Position numbers and translations under genes: made by a program. Under the pieces are notes generated by a model. That model had not been told where the DNA came from, searched no databases, and worked only from the letters and a program-made list of their open reading frames with translations. Below, piece by piece: positions 36,550 through 49,148 of a stretch of DNA of 64,000 nucleotides. Where the stretch lies: assembly GCF_019649055.1 (NCBI RefSeq), contig NW_026570248.1, positions 558,001 through 622,000 of the forward strand. Reading direction: 5' to 3'. How positions within the stretch are numbered: the stretch's first letter is position 1; each line of letters starts with the position of its first letter. Source of the DNA: Paramacrobiotus metropolitanus (taxonomy: Eukaryota > Tardigrada > Eutardigrada > Parachela > Macrobiotidae).

Positions 36550-38790
36550 AACGTTGTTTGTAATGCGATAATATTTTGTGTATATTTTAGTGTATATTTT
36601 CCGTTTTTTGCCAGTATTTACAGTGCTCTTGCATAAAAATTTGTGTGAATTGATTACGGTATTTTATATGTCTAAGTATTTCTGTTTCAAGCAATGCTGA
36701 ATGATGTTCATGTTTCGGTTGGTGATATTGTGTAATTCTTTGTTTGATTGGTTTCAGTTTTTAAAGACTGTTTGATATCCTTGCCCTTGAAATGAATAAA
36801 ATTTACTTACTGAAGATGGCTTTTTTTGTATGGCAAATTGGCAATCTAGTCAGTCCTGCGCTCTGCTTCATGAACGTTAGGAACTCTGGAACAAAAAATT
36901 TTGGCAGTGATATGAATAAGTGGCCAATGCTGGTAAAGAACGGAATCTGTTGTGGCGTTGAGTCGCAGTTATGCCATTTAATTTTGTGCTCGTATAACGA
37001 CTAACGTTTTCTGTGTACTTATGGCAGTATTGTTTAGTTACCCATGTTCAGTTTGGACAAAATGTGGGTTTTGAAACTGCACTCGTAGAAATCAGACCGT
37101 TTCATGTTACGTATATCTGTACTGTACTCTGTGTGTTTAAACTGAAACGGAAAACACCGAATTTACCGTATAAAAATTTGATATGTGTTGTATGTTCTTA
37201 CAAGTTCTACTAATAGATAATTACACACAGAACTTTACGAATAATTAAGCATGTACAGTTGTACTATACACTATACAGCGAGCCAATGTACTTCTACAGT
37301 TGTATTGTACATACGTATTGCATAATATATAAAAGTTATTATATAGATAAAATGTATACTCCTAAGTCGTACCCGTAATTAAACTGTTTGTAGTAGTGGT
37401 AAAGAATGTTCTTGCGTCATCGTGAAATTTCTATAGAAGTATACAAAGTAGCTCTACTGATTCTGTCAGCCAGCAAAAAGGAATTTTATTTATAGGTACA
37501 ACTGCCGATCGGAATGAGCGATCTCTGTAATTCGGCATGTACTTTTAATATAGATATTTATATAGTCATATAGATATACTATATAAAGCCTAAAAACGGG
37601 CAGTGTAGGTACGGCCACAACATTTTTAATTCCGCCGTGGCCAAACAAACATTTTGTGAACTAACTCTGATGGTGAGTGAAATACAGGGGCAAATTTGTA
37701 TGATGAGAATTATAATCGTAAAGCGAGCAGATGTTCTGTCGAAGCCATTGAGCAACAATAATCAGACTTGCAGACGCAAGCTGGTCATTTTTCAACCACC
37801 AGGCTTGAATTACCCAGCCATATTTTAGACTGAACAACATTTGCAGCCACTGGAAGGGAAGATTGTCTGTCTGTCTGCTTCGTGACAATAGCCGCAATTA
37901 CACATGCTTCATAAAGGTAAATTCAGACATTTACAAGTAAAACAAAGGAGGACTGCGTAATTAAGTGTATCATCGCTCCAGCTGATGAGGTGACTGACCT
38001 TTCTCGTGCGGTGCAATGCAGAGTTACAAACTAAGTATGGGTAGTTGCTTCCATGTGATGCTGTAGGCTATAGGGCCTTCTGTATAGCAAATTATTTTGA
38101 TATTCAAAGTTTTAAAACATGAGCCGAAATGAATGGAGGAGGGGTTAAATCTTGGATCGTCGTTACTTGTGGCGCTTGAAACCATGGTTGCTAAGATACA
38201 TTAATTACTCTACTCTAGATTTCAGAAAGTTAATATGTTCTGTGTTCAAGTTTTAACAGTGCTAAACCCATTAAAATGTTGTTTGTTTCGTTTGCCACGA
38301 TATGTCTAATTTGGCACAACTTTAAAAACGGCGCGCTACAACTATGCATTTTAACCTTGTTCAGGCTTCGCAATAATGCATATGTACAGATTTACATGCA
38401 TACATGACGCAGAGTATTTTGGCCAACAGTAATTTTAATGAATTTGGGCACAATAAATAAGTAAACACTCACATCACAAACGGAGACCAAGCAACAATAC
38501 TTTCAACAAAAGCAATGTATCACGCAAAGGTGCGGTTTACATTTGTATCAGTTAGAGACAACATAACAACCTTTTGGAACCAAATTGACTAGATCCCACT
38601 CATCCCATAGAGAATATCATGCAGGAATTACAAAATATCTTGATATTGACGCAAATGGAGGTACAACAAAATTGTACCACAAAAGAAAAAATTTAAATGT
38701 TATAAAGGCTGGAACCACGCTAGATAAGGAATGTGAAAAGTACATATACAGTTTTTTCCACGATTAAAGATGAACTGATTTCTTGAGGTT
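36550..38790. other. Intergenic region between srGAP and SPSB3 (tail to tail)
   Basis: Holds the 3' flanks of two convergent genes. AT-rich, with several short GTAC palindromes around 37120-37320 and no recognisable coding sequence. Confidence 0.65.
36795..36800 (+). promoter_or_regulatory. Candidate srGAP polyadenylation signal
   Basis: AATAAA about 245 bases after the srGAP stop codon. Position is suitable for the 3' end; not otherwise supported. Confidence 0.4.
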
Positions 38791-39722
38791 TCATTCCATC
38801 ACAAAACAGGATTTATTTACCGTCTTCCACGCATGCTGGAACACGAAGGCCCGTAGATGGTAGGGCAAGGGCAAGCGCATCACATCCGCCGGCTCATTGA
38901 CACTGCGCAAAATGACATCACGACATCGATCCTGCAGTCCGCCGAAGCAGCGTCGCATATTCCGCACATGCATCACCGTCTTGGCGGCCGTGGAGCTCGC
39001 CATGGGATACAGTTCTTTTTTGCATTCATTCACACCCTGAAACGCCACGCCGAGAGAGTGACCATCTTTATAAAAGGTCACCGTTCCGTCCATTCCATTG
39101 CACAGCACGCCGATCACCGTTGGCGTGTTCTCTTCAAAAGGATCACAGTAGCGCCGCTGCTGCTTCTGATGGTGGATGAATCCCTTATGGCACAGTCCCC
39201 AACTCTCGCCATCATTGCCTAATAAGGGCTCAAACACGGTGGAGGAGGTGCGCGCATCGGCCGTCCCGATGCCGACCATCATGGCCGTCCCGAATACGCG
39301 GCTGCCGAAGACCACTTCCCAGTAGCACAACTGACCGTTGAGCTGCCGTGTGCCACGGACCGCTTGGGTGCTGTTACTCCACGACGGATGAAAGATCACG
39401 GTCCGATCGTCACACAGCAGGACGTCCTGAGCGGATCGTGGAGGATGCCACTGCCAGCAGTCAGGAGAGGCATTGCGTAAAGGACACTTGGATGGAATAT
39501 GCGAGATCTCTAGCGGAACCTTCTCCAGCGTGTCACTGGCGCAGATCTAAAAATCAACCTCCGAAATAAATACTGTACTGTTACAGTACGAATAATGTTG
39601 CTATAGTATAAATATTTAGATTTTTGTCACCATACCAGATGTGGATCGGAGATATCGTCATCGACATCGTCCATGATCGTATCCTGTCGGACGATATAGT
39701 AGGTAAATCTTTGAACTGCCAT
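38791..39722 (-). CDS. SPSB3: SPRY domain-containing SOCS box protein 3 (SPSB3)
   Basis: SPSB proteins are substrate receptors of Elongin-Cullin ubiquitin ligases. The SPRY domain binds the target and the SOCS box binds Elongin. Two exons on the minus strand: 39722-39636 (29 codons, donor GTATGG) and 39546-38791 (acceptor TTTTTAG), joined in phase 0; about 280 residues. The first in-frame ATG after a stop is at 39722 (MAVQRFTYY); a second at 39674 (MDDVDDD) is possible. The SPRY core includes FHPSWSNSTQAVRGTRQLNG, YWEVVFGSRVFGTAMMVGIG, ESWGLCHKG, GTVTFYKDGHSLGVAF and STAAKTVM, very close to SPSB3 rather than SPSB1/2/4. The C-terminal LQDRCRDVI and LPLPYHLR match the SPSB3 SOCS-box region. Confidence 0.9.
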
Positions 39723-41051
39723 CAAAGCAGATGTGCACCGGGACACTTTGATGAGGAAGCAGGAAAAATTGCCGATCGATTGCGTACGAGTACAACATGA
39801 GCGCAAATGTGCATGTTCTTACGATCGATATTGGAAAGGGCAGACGTATGATTGGCAATAATCAATTCATTGTGTGCGCACTTTCCAATGAACGGAAAAA
39901 TCGAACTGGGACGTTGCGAGGCGGGATTACGGCTGTACTGTACTCAGATGTCCGTGCTGTACACTGTACAGTCGGATGGCGCAAATTCTAATGTCATAGA
40001 AGTGCGTGCAGCATGTATTGAATCTGCATGACGTGTGATCGGAAGGGCACGCGCCAGCCGTTAAATGGTGAATATTAATACGTTCATGTAGATCAGCATC
40101 CATTTTAAATGTATGGACGCGTACGGTGTGTGCCGCTGTATCCCGGCATATGCGCCCTTGAAATTATAGCCAGACGGCGCGTGGCGGTTGAGTTTTGAAT
40201 ATGACACCGCCATCCTATTAATTTCGACAGAGAAGAGAAAACGACGGTATAGCATTCATTCGTGAGCGGCATGGAAAATGCAGATGAATACATACAACGG
40301 ATGGGCATAAAAATTGTAGGTCAAAACACCAGGTGTTCGTAGATTTGCACGCGCTCTTGATAAATTTAAAGTTTATCAGTTTAGTAATCAGATCAACGTA
40401 GCAGCAGCGAAGAAAATTTGTGTAAATGTTCCATTGTCGCGCGCCGAATTCGGCTGCAACTTTACGCTCAAATTTAATTCTGTGCCTAGCTTTTCTGAAA
40501 TGATTGGAGAAGTATTGCTTATTGGTATAGTGAGAAAATATAAGGCAGTGATTGCTTTGAGCTTGCTTATAGCAGCGATTAAATTTAAACTGCCCGTAGT
40601 AGTTTTTTCATGATTTTTTGTTATGAAATAGCGCTTTTCATGCTTTAAATTAAGTACTGGCAACAATCAGTCTCCGGTATCTAACCGCGTGGCTTACTTA
40701 AATTAAGTAACCAAACAGAAGACGAAAATACTCACAGGTATACCGCTAACCCACAAACACAAAACAAACAAAACAAGTCAGTCGATAACAGTACTGGACG
40801 TATAATACCCCCAGTTATAAAACAGCTTGGAACGTTTCATAATAAACTCCATTATTATAACATTATAAATTAAATGCACTTTTCGGGCGATTTAAAAGGA
40901 AGATTAAGAAGCATTGCTCCTAAATGCATTTCGACATGGAAGAAATCAGTACAGTACTTAAAATCTTTGTTAAAGTTGCAGCTAAAACTCCTAAAATATA
41001 ACGACTGCTGATTCGATCACGAATCCGAACTGAAACTATGTTCCAGTGCAT
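39723..41051. other. Intergenic region between CRISP and SPSB3
   Basis: Contains the SPSB3 5' flank and the CRISP 3' flank. Short open frames only. A GTACAGTAC palindrome occurs at 40949-40957. No clear polyadenylation signal for the CRISP gene was found. Confidence 0.6.
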
Positions 41052-42855
41052 TTACGGGGTATAGAGGAGGTTACGGCTGCCACAATGGCATGAGGCTTTA
41101 CATCCGCTTGCCAGGGTTGGATGTTGGCATAATCCGCGATATCTAGCCATATATTCGCAGTTGGAGTAACGGTTTTCGTAAGGACAACTATTTACTGCAA
41201 TAAAAACAAATTTAGAACATCCCAGAACGAACGTTTCTACTGCAGTCTACAGCTTAAGCATTATTGAGCACTGTAAATGTCTTAAAAACAACCTCCAGTC
41301 TTCCGCACTTACCACAAAGATTGTGGTGGCACTGTCCAGGACAAGCACTGCATGCGGTTCCGGCTTTATAAGGCCGAAGCGCGTCGTGGTAATTGGATGC
41401 GCTTCTGCAAAAGAAGATCACGATCCTTTTCTATTTTAGTTAGTTTGCCAGAATAATGTAACAAAATAAGTACAAGACAGTCATAGGCGGTTCCAGTTTA
41501 CTCGTAGAATATTCTATGTTTTGAGTTGAGTTTCAACGCTTACAATTGTCTACCGTTGCCCCATTGAGTATGTACTTGTATACTGATAATACGAGAATAA
41601 GTACTTTATAATTTATTCGATCGCAGTTTCATGTAACATAACAATTCCGCTAACCCGATCGAAGAAAGGTCAGCTGCACGATGATGATTTGGTTAATTAG
41701 TGATCTAATTGTATGTGGTATATAATCACTATGTTTGAAATTTAAAAATTCTAATTAGTATTAACTGAATGTGGATGGATACATAAATGCACAGGAGCAC
41801 TTACGAGGGGCAATAATGGCAGACATACAGCTGCCACGATCCACAATTCCGGTATCCACAACCCACTTGGAAAGTTCCAGCCCAGATCATCTAACAATAC
41901 AACTATGTCTATTAAAACATATTTCCGACCAGCACGCCAGAAGCCGCAATTGTTGCGAAATTGTGTGATAGTAAATAAATTACCTTAGCAAATGCCCAAA
42001 CTAGACAAAGGCCGAATACCTGAACATAGTGTCCGACCACACTGGGATTGTTTCCCGAATGTCCATAACGAAAAAATCGCGCCTCATCGGTAGACCATAT
42101 TTGCAAAACATCGTTCCACGAGAACGGTCCGTTAAATGTGCGCAATAAATTTTGTCCGCATCCGAATTCTGCATGCAATATGCATTCACAATTAGTGCTA
42201 TCAAACGCTGGCAATTATGAGTAGAAGTTATACAGCAACCTATGAAATTTTCTTGCGACAAAAATATGTTTCCTGGTTACCATTATCGTTCAATAACGCT
42301 AGTGTTAATTATTCAACGTTTGAATTTAGTTTCCGTGGATATCTTTGGTGTGTTACCAGAGATATCTATAGATTTCTGGCATATGAAAACAACACGAACA
42401 ACTTTTTTTGTCAACTTATCGCACTTACGCGTAGTTCTTCGTTCCGAAGCGCTGTTGTGACCTCCGCGACACTGGTCTGCCCAGTCCTGTGCCTTCTGAG
42501 CGGCACTGGAGCTCCAGCGCATTTTCAGCATATCGGCAGCCGGAGGAGAAACCCGAGCACGTACTTCATTATGCTTCTGAGTGATATAAGCGGCCAGGTT
42601 CGTGTTGTATGCCGGCGTCAAGGATCTGTCAGTCAAGTAAGTTCGTGAATACGAAATGCCTCTCGCAGTTCGTACATGCAAACCGAAACAGATCCCTAAA
42701 ATTAAAGTTGTTAACCGCAGCTAGGAAGATTTTAAATTACGTTATCCAACAAAATAATTACCTTTCGTATAAAATCATTTTTAAAGCTTACCAAGCAGGA
42801 CAAGCGATTTAAGCAACAGGTGGAAGAAATTGTGGTTGTGTGCCAAAGCCGGCAT
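41052..42855 (-). CDS. Secreted cysteine-rich secretory protein (CRISP, CAP superfamily), six exons
   Basis: Exons on the minus strand: 42855-42792, 42695-42429, 42168-42020, 41890-41805, 41404-41313, 41194-41052. All phases agree; 266 residues. Exon 1 ends in a hydrophobic signal peptide core (HLLLKSLVLLG) that continues into exon 2. The CAP domain follows, with KHNEVRARV, FGCGQNLL, VVGHYVQ and VGCGYRNC. Exons 5-6 encode a hinge and cysteine-rich (ShK-like) domain with ten cysteines in the canonical CRISP spacing (PYKAGTACSACPGQC, then NSCPY...SNC...C...C..SC.C). Animal CRISPs are extracellular; some modulate ion channels and some occur in secretions. This gene's target is unknown. Nothing in the sequence shows whether it is a toxin. 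Confidence 0.88.
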
Positions 42856-45018
42856 GTTGGGCGCACGTTTGGTACTTGCACTTTGCAAGTTATATAATTA
42901 AAGGTTATTTATGGTAAAACTGTATTTATGCTATTAATTGCGATACAAATTATGCGCCTAATATAGGGTCCATGAGAAAACAAATCAGCAAGAATGCAAG
43001 GGCAAACGGAAGGGATTATCAATTTCCGTATGCCGCAATGCCGCTATAATTTTGTCCAATATATAGTACATATGTTAGCGAGGAAAAAACTATTTATAAT
43101 TCGTCTAAAATGCAATTCAGTAGAACTTCCCTATTCAATTTCCCTAAAAATAATGTACAGCACCTCTGCACATTGACTCTAGCTAACGGTGGTACAGTGC
43201 AGTACAAATTTTATTTGTACTTCATATATAGTCGCAATATTTTGTTCATTGGGCAAATAATCTGCGCGGCAGGTCTTGATGTAATGTTGTCATTTCAGCA
43301 TAATTCATCCAGGGTCATAGCCCCAGACTGCACTATATTCTGACGTAGCCGTGTTCTCTGGGATTTATGAATGTAGTCTACCTGGAAGGACAAACACAGC
43401 TCTCCGTACGATACTCCATTTGTACCATCGGAAGGTTCAGCCGAACGCGATCTGCATAGACCGGAGTGCAGTGCAGTGTCGGGAATTTGCCAACACTTCC
43501 TTCTAATTGTAACCTTAAGTGCCGGCGGTGCACGTCACTGACAGACTAAAACAAATTTGAAAACCATTCAGACTGATTCCTGGATATCCAGCACCTCTTT
43601 CGCCGCTAATGTCAGCGGCAAACCCGTTGACTAAAACCGAATTGATTTTGAGCAACATCGTGTAATATCGTAAATGATGGTGACATGACAAACCTTAAAA
43701 ATTTCAAATCTTGTTTAAATTGTAGCTACGTACAACTTGGCTAGCACTGAAAGACCGAAGCGAAGCGGGAAACAAAATTAAATAAGATTTTTTCTAAAAT
43801 TTCCCATTTATCATTTTTGGTGTTATTATTAGATATTAAATATAGTTTTTAACATTATTTCCCTCTTAAGAATTTTATTTAAAATATGAAGGCGTGACTG
43901 ACGTGATCGACAAAAGTCCGGTTTTCTTGAACATAGAGGACCTTCGCTTCGCTTCGGTCGATAGAGATCAAGCGCAGTAAAATACTCTTACTGTAGTATC
44001 ATTACTTCAAAGTATAGTTAACAATTTAACAGAATTAGCTGGACACGTTTTTGTGCTTACCATTGTACTTGTAGGTATGTAAAAAATATTTGCTTTGGTC
44101 GCATTATACAAAACTGCGCATATCATACGCGTTGACTTGGCCAAGACCTACTCTAGGTGTTCCAGAAATTTTTATGAATAGGCATTGGATCGCAGCTCTT
44201 ATGGGCTTAATGTCAAACAAGAGTTAAGCAGTGGTATCTTGATGAAACATTTGTGATTACGGTAATGTCACTAGCCGCTGAAAAATTCGGCTAGATTTTT
44301 CCATAGACTTTTGGGATACATATTTATATATCCCTGTACTTTTCATTTTCTCTTCATAAACCGTGCTTTCGCGTTACTGCGTTCATGTTTTCAGAAACCG
44401 ATAGCAACTTGCTACAGTAGAATACATTTACAAAATACTTTCCGGTATTCCTGTCAAAAAGGTATCCGTAAAGAATTTCATGGATCAGCTGCCCAATACA
44501 ACTGTACCTAGGTATTGATTTTTATAATGCGTTATTGAAGTGTATTATTGTGCAATAAGGTGGATATCATTCTTTCATAATTTATACAAACTTTCGTATA
44601 CACCGACCGCTTATGCGCTTGTGCCTAGCAGACTCCCCTTTCTGGGTTAGCGGAAGCGTGACTGCAGCTTCGGGACGCAGGTTGTGCGTAATACGGGGAC
44701 TAATCTCCCACTCCAACGGTACTGCATTGATCCGGGTCGCCTTATCCACGTACATCGGGATCGCTCTCCACAATATGAAACGTCAGTTTTCCATCTGTTG
44801 CTAAAAACCTAAATGCAGCCGAGCTACGCTTTTTCAACATAGTCCGTAGTTTTAATGGTAAATTCTTTAATAGTCGGGACAGGAAGTAACGTTTGAGTGT
44901 GTTTCTAATGGGAATTAACTCTAGGAGTCCTGCTGAAGTATGTACAACATAATCATGGTTTTCCGTTATTTGATTTATCTGACAAAGTTGAGAAGTTCCA
45001 ACTAAATATTTGAAGAAA
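42856..45018. other. Intergenic region between CRISP and ELAPOR (head to head)
   Basis: The two flanking genes are divergent, so both promoters should lie here. Contents I can see are a 15-bp inverted repeat pair (43753-43959) and a pair of overlapping minus-strand open frames at 44582-45026, listed separately. No core promoter was recognised. Confidence 0.6.
43753..43959. repeat. MITE-like element with 15-bp inverted ends
   Basis: GACCGAAGCGAAGCG at 43753-43767 is the exact reverse complement of 43945-43959. The 177 bases between are strongly AT-rich and non-coding. Length and structure fit a small MITE, but no clear target-site duplication is visible. Confidence 0.4.
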
Positions 45019-45026
45019 ATGGTCAC
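44582..45026 (-). pseudogene. Possible decayed coding sequence, unidentified
   Basis: Two minus-strand frames overlap: 94 codons (45026-44742) and 63 codons (44773-44582). The lower half is more GC-rich and coding-like than its surroundings (IPMYVDKATRINAVPLEWE). The two could be one frame broken by an indel, or two exons. I do not recognise the product. The upper end overlaps the ELAPOR start on the opposite strand, which argues against an intact gene. Confidence 0.2.
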
Positions 45027-48000
45027 TCGTACCGTTTCATCATATGCGTTTCTTTTGACCGCATTATATTACATGCAGTATCTGTACTGCAGTCTTCTTC
45101 CAACGTGCAGCAAGGTAAGAACGGGAATTCTGCTTAAAATGTGTTTTTATATTGGATGAACCAATAGTAGTCTCCCTTTGCTTTCATACAGGAAGCTGCC
45201 AGATTTGCGCTGACACAATGCGATGAAGACAACGGCGTGTGGCGCGTAGTAGTGCCTTTCAACGAGTCTTTCCGTTGCACGCCGGAGCCGAGTACGCCGT
45301 TACGGATACCAACGTGTGGTAAGCGACTATCATCAGCGCTTTAGAAACATATGTTATCGATTTTTGCAGCTACTCCGTATAAAGTCGGAGTGGCTGTAAT
45401 ATCAAATCTCATAACTATGCCTTTTCCTCTTTTCTTGATTTGCGAAAACAATCCATACTTCTGTTCATAGTAGTAATCAATTACCCGACCGGAAACAAGG
45501 TGACTGAAAATTACACCGTTGCTTGCAAATTACACCGTTGCTTGTGAGTTTGTGACTATAACATATATAAATTACATACAGAATTGTCTTCGTCTGCAGA
45601 CATTTTTATAGCAGCAAGGATTCATCGAGCAAAAATAAAGCTGTTAACTGCTTACAAAAAACATATTGGTGTTGGCTGCCCGAAACGTAACCAAAGGTGA
45701 CGAACAAGAATGCCATATCGGCTTATACATCGTATACAATTATAAGGAAGTGAAACTGAATATAAACCTAGAATTGCAGGTGGAACGATGCTTGATGTCA
45801 GTATTTTCTCTAACGCTAACATTTCAGATATCACCTGCGAGCCTGGATACTTTTACAATCTGGAGGCATTAAACTGCACCCAGTGTCCCGGTGGAACGTT
45901 CTCTGTTGGAAATGCGCAAAAGTTTGCCGACTGGACTAGCTTTCCGCGTGGGTTTTCAACGCAGTCGGCTCCGCTGATGCAAACAAACAAGCTAACTCAT
46001 TTATTCGACACTAGCGGCACAGATAACAGCTTGCACAGCGCGTGCACCAAGCAAACATGGACTCCACGGGGAGATTACATTGCCCTGGAGGAAGGCGAGG
46101 GCTGCATTGCCAAACTACTACTGGAAGTGGATTTAATTCAGGATGGGTTCGTGGAATTCGAATACCAGTATCCCGAATCGAGTTTAATGTTCATGTTTTC
46201 CACGATACGGTCGGAATGCAAAACGGCAACCGGCCGACTAAAGGAGACGCAGAGCATAAAAACCTTCCCAGAACAGACATATCGCACTTTATGGTCATCA
46301 AGCAAAATAGCTCTGCAGAAAGGTAAACAGAATTTGGTGTGGACAGCGATCAGTATCGCCTCGGGATCGCAAGACTCCAGCTACAAACCGATACGGATCC
46401 GTAGTGTTGTCGTGGCGGGGGTGAAGTACAGTGCCGTCTGTACGCCATGTCCGGCCGGGACATTCAGTACAACAGGCTCATCGAAGTGCGTGGAGTGCCC
46501 ACAAAATTCCTGGTCACTAAAAGGCAGTGTCCACTGCCTGGACTGTCCGAGACATCAGTACGCTTTACCGGGATTTTCACAGTGTTTTGACCGTTCCCGC
46601 TGCACTGCAGATGATTACCGTAAAGTGCTGCAGGAATGCCAAGCGGATGGTTATACTCGTGTTTCTTACGCCTGGACTGAACCGAAAATCTGTCAAGACG
46701 AGGGCGGGGCACAATTACCTCCTCCGGAGAAAATTCTTTGTCCCAGGTGTCCTAAAGGTATGGTAAGGCATAACGCGACCTTTTGCGATGCCTGCGAGGA
46801 CAGTCAATTTGTTGACGAGCGCGGCATATGTCAAAACTGCCCCGCTACCGAGTGGGTGCCGGCGTATTTCTACGATTTGTCTGAGTGGAATTATTTTCCA
46901 TTCGGCGTGGCGTCGCTGTGCTGGAGCCCGACGCCGATGGGGTGCGCCAACGAGGCGGGTTGGCAACTGAATAACGACAGTGTCATTACTGGTTATGGAC
47001 ACGAGGATGATGCGTTGTTGGTGCTCCAGCTTGTTTCCGCTGGGTTCAGAGATTCCGATGCCGACGGCGTCTTCTCCAAATTGTCCTTTGAATTTGAGAT
47101 AGTTTGTATCAGCCCGACCTGTCAGGTAAAACAAATCGTTTGTTACCTTCTGGCTTTCGTTTTTGTTGCTTGAGCTGGCATACATGCATGCTTGGACGCT
47201 GGCACTGACTAGACAACACTGGAAAATTAGAATTTTTGTATTTATTTCTGTACTTATTTATTATTATTATTATTTATTATTTTGTATTTATTTCTCGTTT
47301 GGCTCCAGCTCCGTTAATTACTTCACCGTTCTTTTCATACAAATACCTAATTATTTTTATTTTTCATTTAAGCACGGTACAATACTGCTGTATGCTTGCA
47401 ATTACTACGAGATAGGTACGAAGTACTGTACTGTAGATATGCTTATTTTTTCCATTGCAGTTAGATTTCGTATTGGAAGACACGGAAACCGTAGGACGAG
47501 TCAGCTCATGGTCTGGATCGCAGCGGCGGCAGACGTTTGACTTTGCCATCAAACGTAATGCCAGCGTAGCACTGTCCTGGATCTTCGTAAAACAAATTTC
47601 CCAGGGAATTTTTACCGGCGATGGAAGCACGCGTAAATACGGAAAAGACATGGTGCGAATTTTTTCCATTCGCTTAACCAACACCCTCGATGGCGGCGCT
47701 GTGAGCTGCAAACCTTGCAACGACAAAAACAGCGGGAAGTGTATGCGTTGCCCAACGGACCAGCATTTTAATACAGTTACTCAAAAATGCGAGTCCTGTC
47801 CCCCGAATCATGTGGTATCCTCCCAGACCGGAACATGCGTGCCGTGTGGAGAAAATCTTGTCGCTTCCAATGGGAAATGCGTGGCTAATTGCAAATCCAC
47901 CCTGCGAAGTGGGAAAAAACACTACGACGCGACATCTTTACAAGGATATCGTACGAAAACAACAAAACATTTCTTCCAAGCGACCGGTGAAACGTACTAT

Positions 48001-48982
48001 CATCAGTACAATATCAGCTTCTGTGCTAGTGAAACAGCGACGTGCTCTAACACCGTTTACAAGGTCGGAGTTTCCAATTCGCGAAATTCCTTTTCCGGAT
48101 TAATTTGCCGATCGACTATTCTGCTGCCCACCGGATGGATCAAACAGCACCACCTCAGTCCAGTCCTTCGTCACTGGTCAAGAACTTATCGGGATCAGCG
48201 AAAAACTGCAATATGAATCCATAACAGCGGAAAACCATTTTGACCATATAACAGCCGAATTCTCAACCAACGATGCTCCAGATTTCCATTATTTTTGCCG
48301 TTCACTGGCTTCCACGAGCGCATCTTGCCCAGCCGGGCGGAGCACGATCATCACCTTGCGATGCAGCAAAAATGTCACGTCTCTGGAAATCCATGTTCCT
48401 AGCGCTTGTCCGGATGGAACTTGCGACGGGTGCAATTATCACTTTCTTTTTCTAACGCCCTATGCTTGTCCACTTTGCGGACCCAAGGACTACACCATCG
48501 TGCGCGGTGAGTGTTCTTCCGGACGGCAGAATCTGTACTATCATGCTGTTCCTTACTGCCTGGAAACCAATTCGTCGGCGAGTTTAACTAAGAAAATTGA
48601 TTGCGCTTCCGTCCCGCTGTCTGTCCAAATTACTCTCATCGTACTGACCTTTGTGGGCATCGTGCTCGTGATTATTGTTGTGCTTCTCTACAGGAGCGCA
48701 CGAAACTATCAGTACCGATACATGAAATTAGTACAGGATGCCTCCGGGGTTGTGCATTTGCAGCTGCCGGAAAGCTGTGTAGATGAGCATGAACTAGATG
48801 GTGAAAATGGAGAAGGTCAGGAAGGAGAGGTTTCGGACCAAGGATACGATGTGGAGTTCCGCACCCCATCGGAAACGGTTTACACTAAGGTCAAGAAAGC
48901 TGTAATTAAGAAGAAGGATCTGCGTAAGTTATCGGGAATCTCCGAAGGATCACGAGAAGAAAATCAGCTGTTAACGGAATAA
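45019..48982 (+). CDS. ELAPOR1: ELAPOR / KIAA1324-family transmembrane protein, four exons
   Basis: ELAPOR proteins (endosome/lysosome-associated apoptosis and autophagy regulators, also EIG121) are type I membrane proteins with a long cysteine-rich luminal part. Exons: 45019-45114, 45192-45318, 45828-47125, 47461-48982. Exon 1 encodes a signal peptide (MVTRTVSSYAFLLTALYY). The ectodomain carries repeated CPAGTFS...C..CP modules and the family blocks FADWTSFPRGFST, WTPRGDYIA, ACPDGTCDGCNYHFL and ACPLCGPKDY. One transmembrane helix lies at about residues 893-916, followed by YRYMKLVQDA and an acidic tail. Length with one surplus base ignored is 1013 residues, the same as I recall for human ELAPOR1. 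A +1 frame break near 48121-48135 is listed separately. Whether it is closer to ELAPOR1 or ELAPOR2 is not decided. Confidence 0.9.
45508..45544 (+). repeat. Short direct duplication in ELAPOR intron 2
   Basis: AAATTACACCGTTGCTTG occurs at 45508-45525 and again at 45527-45544, a period of 19 bases. Intron 2 (45319-45827) is otherwise featureless. Confidence 0.8.
47255..47280 (+). repeat. TTA/TTTA microsatellite in ELAPOR intron 3
   Basis: A run of TTA trinucleotides with TTTA interruptions inside intron 3 (47126-47460). Confidence 0.8.
48118..48216 (+). other. ELAPOR1: ELAPOR exon 4 frame break (+1)
   Basis: Exon 4 reads in one frame through ICRSTILLP (to 48129). That frame then loses similarity and stops at TGA, 48214-48216. 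From 48131 the next frame reads PDGSNSTTSVQSF and stays open to the true C-terminus at 48982, including the family blocks and transmembrane helix. The new frame is closed by TAA just upstream (about 48103), so the switch lies near CCCACCGG at 48127-48134. No GT-AG intron fits. One extra base (or two missing) explains it. Confidence 0.85.
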
Positions 48983-49142
48983 TATAATGTGCAGATTGAA
49001 AATGGCGGTAGAACGGAAATATGGCTATCCACGAATGTATATCTCGGCACTGATATTGATCCCAAATTTAGTTTTATGCGTAACCTTTGTAGTTTCGTTT
49101 TTTTATAGACATTGATGATGCATGATGTTTTGTATCACAGAA

Positions 49143-49148
49143 AATAAA
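49143..49148 (+). promoter_or_regulatory. Candidate ELAPOR polyadenylation signal
   Basis: AATAAA about 160 bases downstream of the ELAPOR stop codon. Confidence 0.5.

Noticed and set aside
41996-42019. Reading the CRISP exon straight on past 42020 (VFGLCLVWAFAK)
   Set aside because: Splicing from 42020 to 41890 gives the proper CAP motif continuing into VGCGYRNC and keeps phase; the read-through does not.
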